DNA of 6,762 bases from Aquificaceae bacterium (GTDB lineage: Bacteria; Aquificota; Aquificia; Aquificales; Aquificaceae): assembly GCA_026983685.1 (NCBI GenBank), contig JALSTO010000323.1:1-6762 (forward strand), in the 5' to 3' direction. The number at the start of each line of letters is the position of its first letter. Positions within the stretch are counted from its first letter, which is position 1. Below are positions 4,504 to 6,762 of this stretch, in pieces. The position numbers and the translations under genes are program-made. The notes under the pieces were generated by a model. That model had not been told where the DNA came from, did not search any database, and saw only the letters and a list, made by a program, of their open reading frames with translations.

Positions 4504-5140
4504 GGGATATATCAAGGGCTGCGTCCTCCAGAAGGGGCTTTACCTCTTCCTCTATCTTCTTTAAGGGCATCCTGTACATGGGAGCGAGAACCTCAACAGC
4601 GGCAATCGGTCTTCCCCTGTAGTCCCTAACAACGCAGGCACCCCCAGATATCCCTTTCTTCTCATCGTGTTCATAGTCAAAGACAAATCCCGCCTCTCCC
4701 TTTAAAGCCCTCTTTATAGCCTTTGCGGAGCTGACTCCGCTGTTTATTCCGTACCTCCTCCCGATTCTGGGCTTGACCTTCACGGGCTTTATCGTCTCTT
4801 CGGAGGCTACGTATATTATGAACTGCTGTTTATCGTCAAGCATGGCAAGATTTACGCTCTCCCCCAACCTGAAACGCAGTCCCTTCAGAACGGGTATGGA
4901 GAGCTTCGTCAGGGGATGCTTGTGGATAAAGCCATAACCGAGGACCACACACCCTGTTGAGAGCTTGTACTTTTCCGTTTCCTCTTCCTTTTCAACGAGC
5001 CTGTGCTCCTCAAGGGTTATGAGTATCCTGAAAACGTTGTTCTTGTTGAGGTTAAGCTCGTTGCTTATCTCCGTCACTCCCGCAATACCTTTCTCCATAA
5101 GAAGATCAAGCACATCAAGGGTTTTGTGGAGCGCTTTCAT
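4481..5140 (-). CDS. IclR-family regulator with shortened effector domain
   Basis: A 219-residue protein with a winged helix-turn-helix at about 1-60 (A-L-H-K-T-L-D-V-L-D-L-L, I-S-N-E-L-N-L-N-K-N-N-V-F-R-I-L, wing T-E-K-Y-K-L-S). The C-terminal effector domain retains V-S-S-A-K-A (136-141) and the A-C-V-V-R-D to V-L-A-P-M-Y-R-M strands (168-191). Between these blocks about 34 residues are missing relative to its neighbour: S-A-K to the next G-F is 11 residues, where the full-length protein has about 45 from S-G-K to G-Y. The ligand pocket is probably remodelled, with no sign of frameshift. I chose ATG 5140; a GTG at 5158 would add six residues, and neither has a clear ribosome site. TAAAAT just upstream could give a nearly leaderless mRNA. 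It diverges from icd (103-base gap with a palindrome), so icd and itself are likely targets. Confidence 0.85.
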   Translation of the reverse strand: MKALHKTLDVLDLLMEKGIAGVTEISNELNLNKNNVFRILITLEEHRLVEKEEETEKYKLSTGCVVLGYGFIHKHPLTKLSIPVLKGLRFRLGESVNLAMLDDKQQFIIYVASEETIKPVKVKPRIGRRYGINSGVSSAKAIKRALKGEAGFVFDYEHDEKKGISGGACVVRDYRGRPIAAVEVLAPMYRMPLKKIEEEVKPLLEDAALDISLKLGYWD

Positions 5141-5168
5141 CAAGTTGTATTTTAACACTCTAACAGAC

Positions 5169-5190
5169 TTAAAACGATGTTTTAAAAAAC
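5169..5190. promoter_or_regulatory. Candidate operator: palindrome plus third half-site
   Basis: TTAAAAC-GAT-GTTTTAA (5169-5185) is a perfect 7-bp inverted repeat. Immediately after it AAAAC (5186-5190) forms a second, overlapping palindrome with GTTTT (5179-5183). The block ends at the icd -35 box (5191) and lies upstream of the IclR-type start. This position suits control of both divergent genes. Binding by the adjacent IclR protein is inference. Confidence 0.6.
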
Positions 5191-5219
5191 TTGACAGTCT
5201 GAGGGCAGTCCCCTAAAAT
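5191..5219 (+). promoter_or_regulatory. Sigma-70-type promoter of icd
   Basis: Perfect -35 TTGACA (5191-5196), exactly 17 bases of spacer, then TAAAAT (5214-5219). The predicted start is near 5226, giving a leader of about 18 bases that contains the strong ribosome site AGGAGGAG (5233-5240). This is the best promoter in the window and suggests high expression. Confidence 0.85.
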
Positions 5220-5243
5220 TTTATCACCTTTCAGGAGGAGAGA

Positions 5244-6524
5244 ATGGAAACCCTCAAAGCTGACAACGTTTACTACTGGGAAGGAAAGGCGAAGAGACCC
5301 CAGGAAGGAGAGTTTATCAAGCTGATGGATAAGGCAAGCCTGCTTGTCCCAGACAAGCCTATAATTCCTTTCATAGAAGGGGATGGCATAGGTCCAGAGA
5401 TAACCCCTGCGATGATACACGTTGTAAACACGGCGGTTGAGAGAGCTTACGGCGAGAGCAGGAAGATAATCTGGGTTGAGGTTCTTGCGGGAGATAAGGC
5501 GGAGGAGAAGACCGGCGAAAGGCTACCGCAGGAGACCTTAGACTTCCTCAAAGAGGCAGTTGTCGGCATAAAGGGACCCCTCGGAACTCCCGTCGGTAAG
5601 GGCGTAAAGTCCATAAACTCAGCCCTCAGGCGTGCCTTTGACTTTTACTCCGCGGTCCGTCCCGTTTACTGGATGGGTCAGCCCACGCCGATACCCGACC
5701 CCAAAAGGGTTGATGTCGTGGTCTTCAGGGAGAACACCGACGACGTTTATGCGGGTATAGAGTTCTTCTCGGGAACGGAAGAGGCACGTAAGGTCAGAGA
5801 GTTTTTGATAAAGGAGATGGGAGCAAAGGAGAGCGGATTTCCCGAGGATGTGGGAATAACCGTAAAGCCCATGAGCGAGTTCAAGACAAAGAGACACGTG
5901 AGGAAAGCCCTCAGATACGCCCTTGAAACGGGAAGAAAGAACGTGGCGGTCATAGGTAAGGGAAACATAATGAAGGCGACAGAGGGTGCCTTTATAAACT
6001 GGGCTTTTGAGGTAGCTCAAGAACCTGAGTTCAAGGACAGAGTCCTGACAGACCCCGAAGCCGAGCCCGGAGAGGGACAGGTAAAGCTCACCAAGGTTAT
6101 AACCGACCAGATGCTCATGCAGTTGGTCTTAAGACCCGATGCCTGGGACGTGATTATAGCCCAGAACCTGAACGGAGACTACGTTTCCGACCTCGCAGCT
6201 TCCTTGATAGGAGGTCCTGGTTTTGTCCCCAGCGGGAACATAGGGGAGGGCTATGCCCTCTTTGAGAGCACCCACGGAACCGCCTGGGACATAGCGGGCA
6301 AGGGAATTGCCAACCCACTCTCTTTGACCCTTTCGGGTGCGATGATGCTTGAGTACTTGGGCTGGAAAGAGTCCGCTCAGAAGATATACTCCGCGGTAAG
6401 AAAGACCTTTGAAGACAGGGTGGGAACTCCCGATATAGCGAGCGGTTTCAGAAAGATGGGAGAAGATGCAAAAGAAGTCTCCACCATTGAATACGCCCAA
6501 GAGATAGCGAGGAGGATAGATTAA
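5244..6524 (+). CDS. icd: Isocitrate dehydrogenase, predicted NAD(H)-type
   Basis: A 426-residue complete enzyme of the E. coli-type homodimeric family, interconverting isocitrate and 2-oxoglutarate. In a reductive TCA cycle it would run towards isocitrate. Visible residues: I-E-G-D-G-I-G-P-E-I (44-53), the substrate loop S123, N125, R129 with R139 and R162 (F-R-E-N), Y169, K239 (G-K-G-N-I-M-K), and metal-binding D288, D312 and D316 (N-G-D-Y-V-S-D). The nucleotide pocket H-G-T-A-W-D-I-A-G-K-G-I-A-N (344-357) has D349, I350 and A356 where E. coli NADP-IDH has Lys344, Tyr345 and Val351. P396 and S400 stand where it has Tyr391 and Arg395. This pattern predicts NAD preference. The start is fixed by AGGAGGAG just upstream. 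It is divergent from an IclR-type gene; a Uma2-like gene begins five bases after its stop. Confidence 0.96.
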   Translation: METLKADNVYYWEGKAKRPQEGEFIKLMDKASLLVPDKPIIPFIEGDGIGPEITPAMIHVVNTAVERAYGESRKIIWVEVLAGDKAEEKTGERLPQETLDFLKEAVVGIKGPLGTPVGKGVKSINSALRRAFDFYSAVRPVYWMGQPTPIPDPKRVDVVVFRENTDDVYAGIEFFSGTEEARKVREFLIKEMGAKESGFPEDVGITVKPMSEFKTKRHVRKALRYALETGRKNVAVIGKGNIMKATEGAFINWAFEVAQEPEFKDRVLTDPEAEPGEGQVKLTKVITDQMLMQLVLRPDAWDVIIAQNLNGDYVSDLAASLIGGPGFVPSGNIGEGYALFESTHGTAWDIAGKGIANPLSLTLSGAMMLEYLGWKESAQKIYSAVRKTFEDRVGTPDIASGFRKMGEDAKEVSTIEYAQEIARRID

Positions 6525-6528
6525 AGAT

Positions 6529-6762
6529 ATGAAGACCGCGCTCAAGGAAAAGCTCCCTCCCGAGAAGAAGAAGGCGCTTCTTAAAGTCCTTACCTACGAG
6601 AAGGTTCGCGGAAAGCCCATATACTACAGGGATTACAGAAAGGTTCTTGAGGGTGAGCTTCCGCCGGAGGGAGTGATGGGGAGTAGTGGATTGCAGGCTT
6701 ACTTGATAAGTCTTATAGTGGGTTATCTGCTGAGCGTTCTTGATAGGGATAGGTTTGTGGTT
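6529..6762 (+). CDS. Uma2/DUF820-like protein, N-terminal part (runs off window)
   Basis: 78 residues are visible, open to the window end. After a basic N-terminal helix (1-20) comes V-R-G-K-P-I-Y-Y-R-D-Y-R-K-V-L-E-G-E-L (26-44), then M-G-S-S-G-L-Q-A-Y-L-I-S-L-I-V-G-Y-L (50-67). This order, an extended segment ending in a Glu-Gly turn, then a Met/Gly/Ser turn leading into a long helix, resembles the N-terminus of Uma2 (DUF820) PD-(D/E)xK nuclease-fold proteins. The catalytic residues would lie beyond the window, so activity cannot be judged. The ATG follows the icd stop by four bases, suggesting read-through transcription from the icd promoter. The nearest good ribosome site, GGAGG at the icd 3' end, is 13 bases away, so translation may be weak. 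Confidence 0.5.
   Translation, partial: MKTALKEKLPPEKKKALLKVLTYEKVRGKPIYYRDYRKVLEGELPPEGVMGSSGLQAYLISLIVGYLLSVLDRDRFVV

Noticed and set aside
5191..5210. Repeated CAGTC in the icd promoter spacer (11-bp period)
   Set aside because: Five bases repeated twice is too short to separate from chance next to the much stronger palindrome.
5619..6545. Several long minus-strand ORFs opposite icd
   Set aside because: They mirror icd codon structure, lack ribosome sites and give no recognisable protein.

Overview
The window looks like chromosome from a thermophilic, chemolithoautotrophic bacterium, probably of the Aquificota (Aquifex/Hydrogenobacter type). This is an inference from heavy use of AGA/AGG (Arg) and ATA (Ile) codons, Lys/Glu-rich proteins, very tight gene packing with many start/stop overlaps, and the overall character of the 426-residue isocitrate dehydrogenase. 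No database search was possible. There is no RNA gene, CRISPR array or transposase, and no gene-free stretch over 300 bases.

Layout. Positions 1-1145 (+) hold the 3' part of a FolM/PTR1-like short-chain reductase, coupled through ATGA to a short QueC-like PP-loop protein with an altered nucleotide-binding loop. Positions 3675-1126 (-) form one compact operon: purA, a four-helix membrane protein, a DUF433 antitoxin, a DUF5615 PIN-like toxin, and a small DUF465 coiled-coil protein. Positions 3718-4503 (+) encode a full-length IclR-type regulator that diverges from purA over only 42 bases. Its 3' end overlaps that of a second, shorter IclR-type regulator (5140-4481, -). That second regulator diverges from icd (5244-6524, +), which has a clear TTGACA-N17-TAAAAT promoter with a palindrome just upstream. 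A partial Uma2-like gene follows icd and runs off the window.

Main discovery. The toxin-antitoxin pair is bounded by a perfect 36-bp direct repeat (1359-1394 and 1994-2029). The repeat is the 3' coding end of the membrane-protein gene. Removing one repeat copy plus the DNA between (635 bp) restores an intact membrane-protein gene ending in an ATGA overlap with the DUF465 start codon. The module therefore appears to have been inserted exactly at a translationally coupled gene junction. The duplication gave both the antitoxin and the displaced DUF465 gene a copy of the same Shine-Dalgarno sequence. The module is also poorer in G+C (39% over 1441-1740, hand count) than purA (56% over 2701-2820).

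How the genes may work together. PurA (AMP synthesis) and Icd (TCA or reductive TCA cycle) each diverge from an IclR-family regulator, and the two regulators converge on each other. Local control of each metabolic gene by its neighbouring regulator is plausible but unproven. The Icd cofactor pocket carries Asp, Ile, Ala and Ser where the E. coli NADP enzyme has Lys344, Tyr345, Val351 and Arg395, so an NAD(H)-linked enzyme is predicted.
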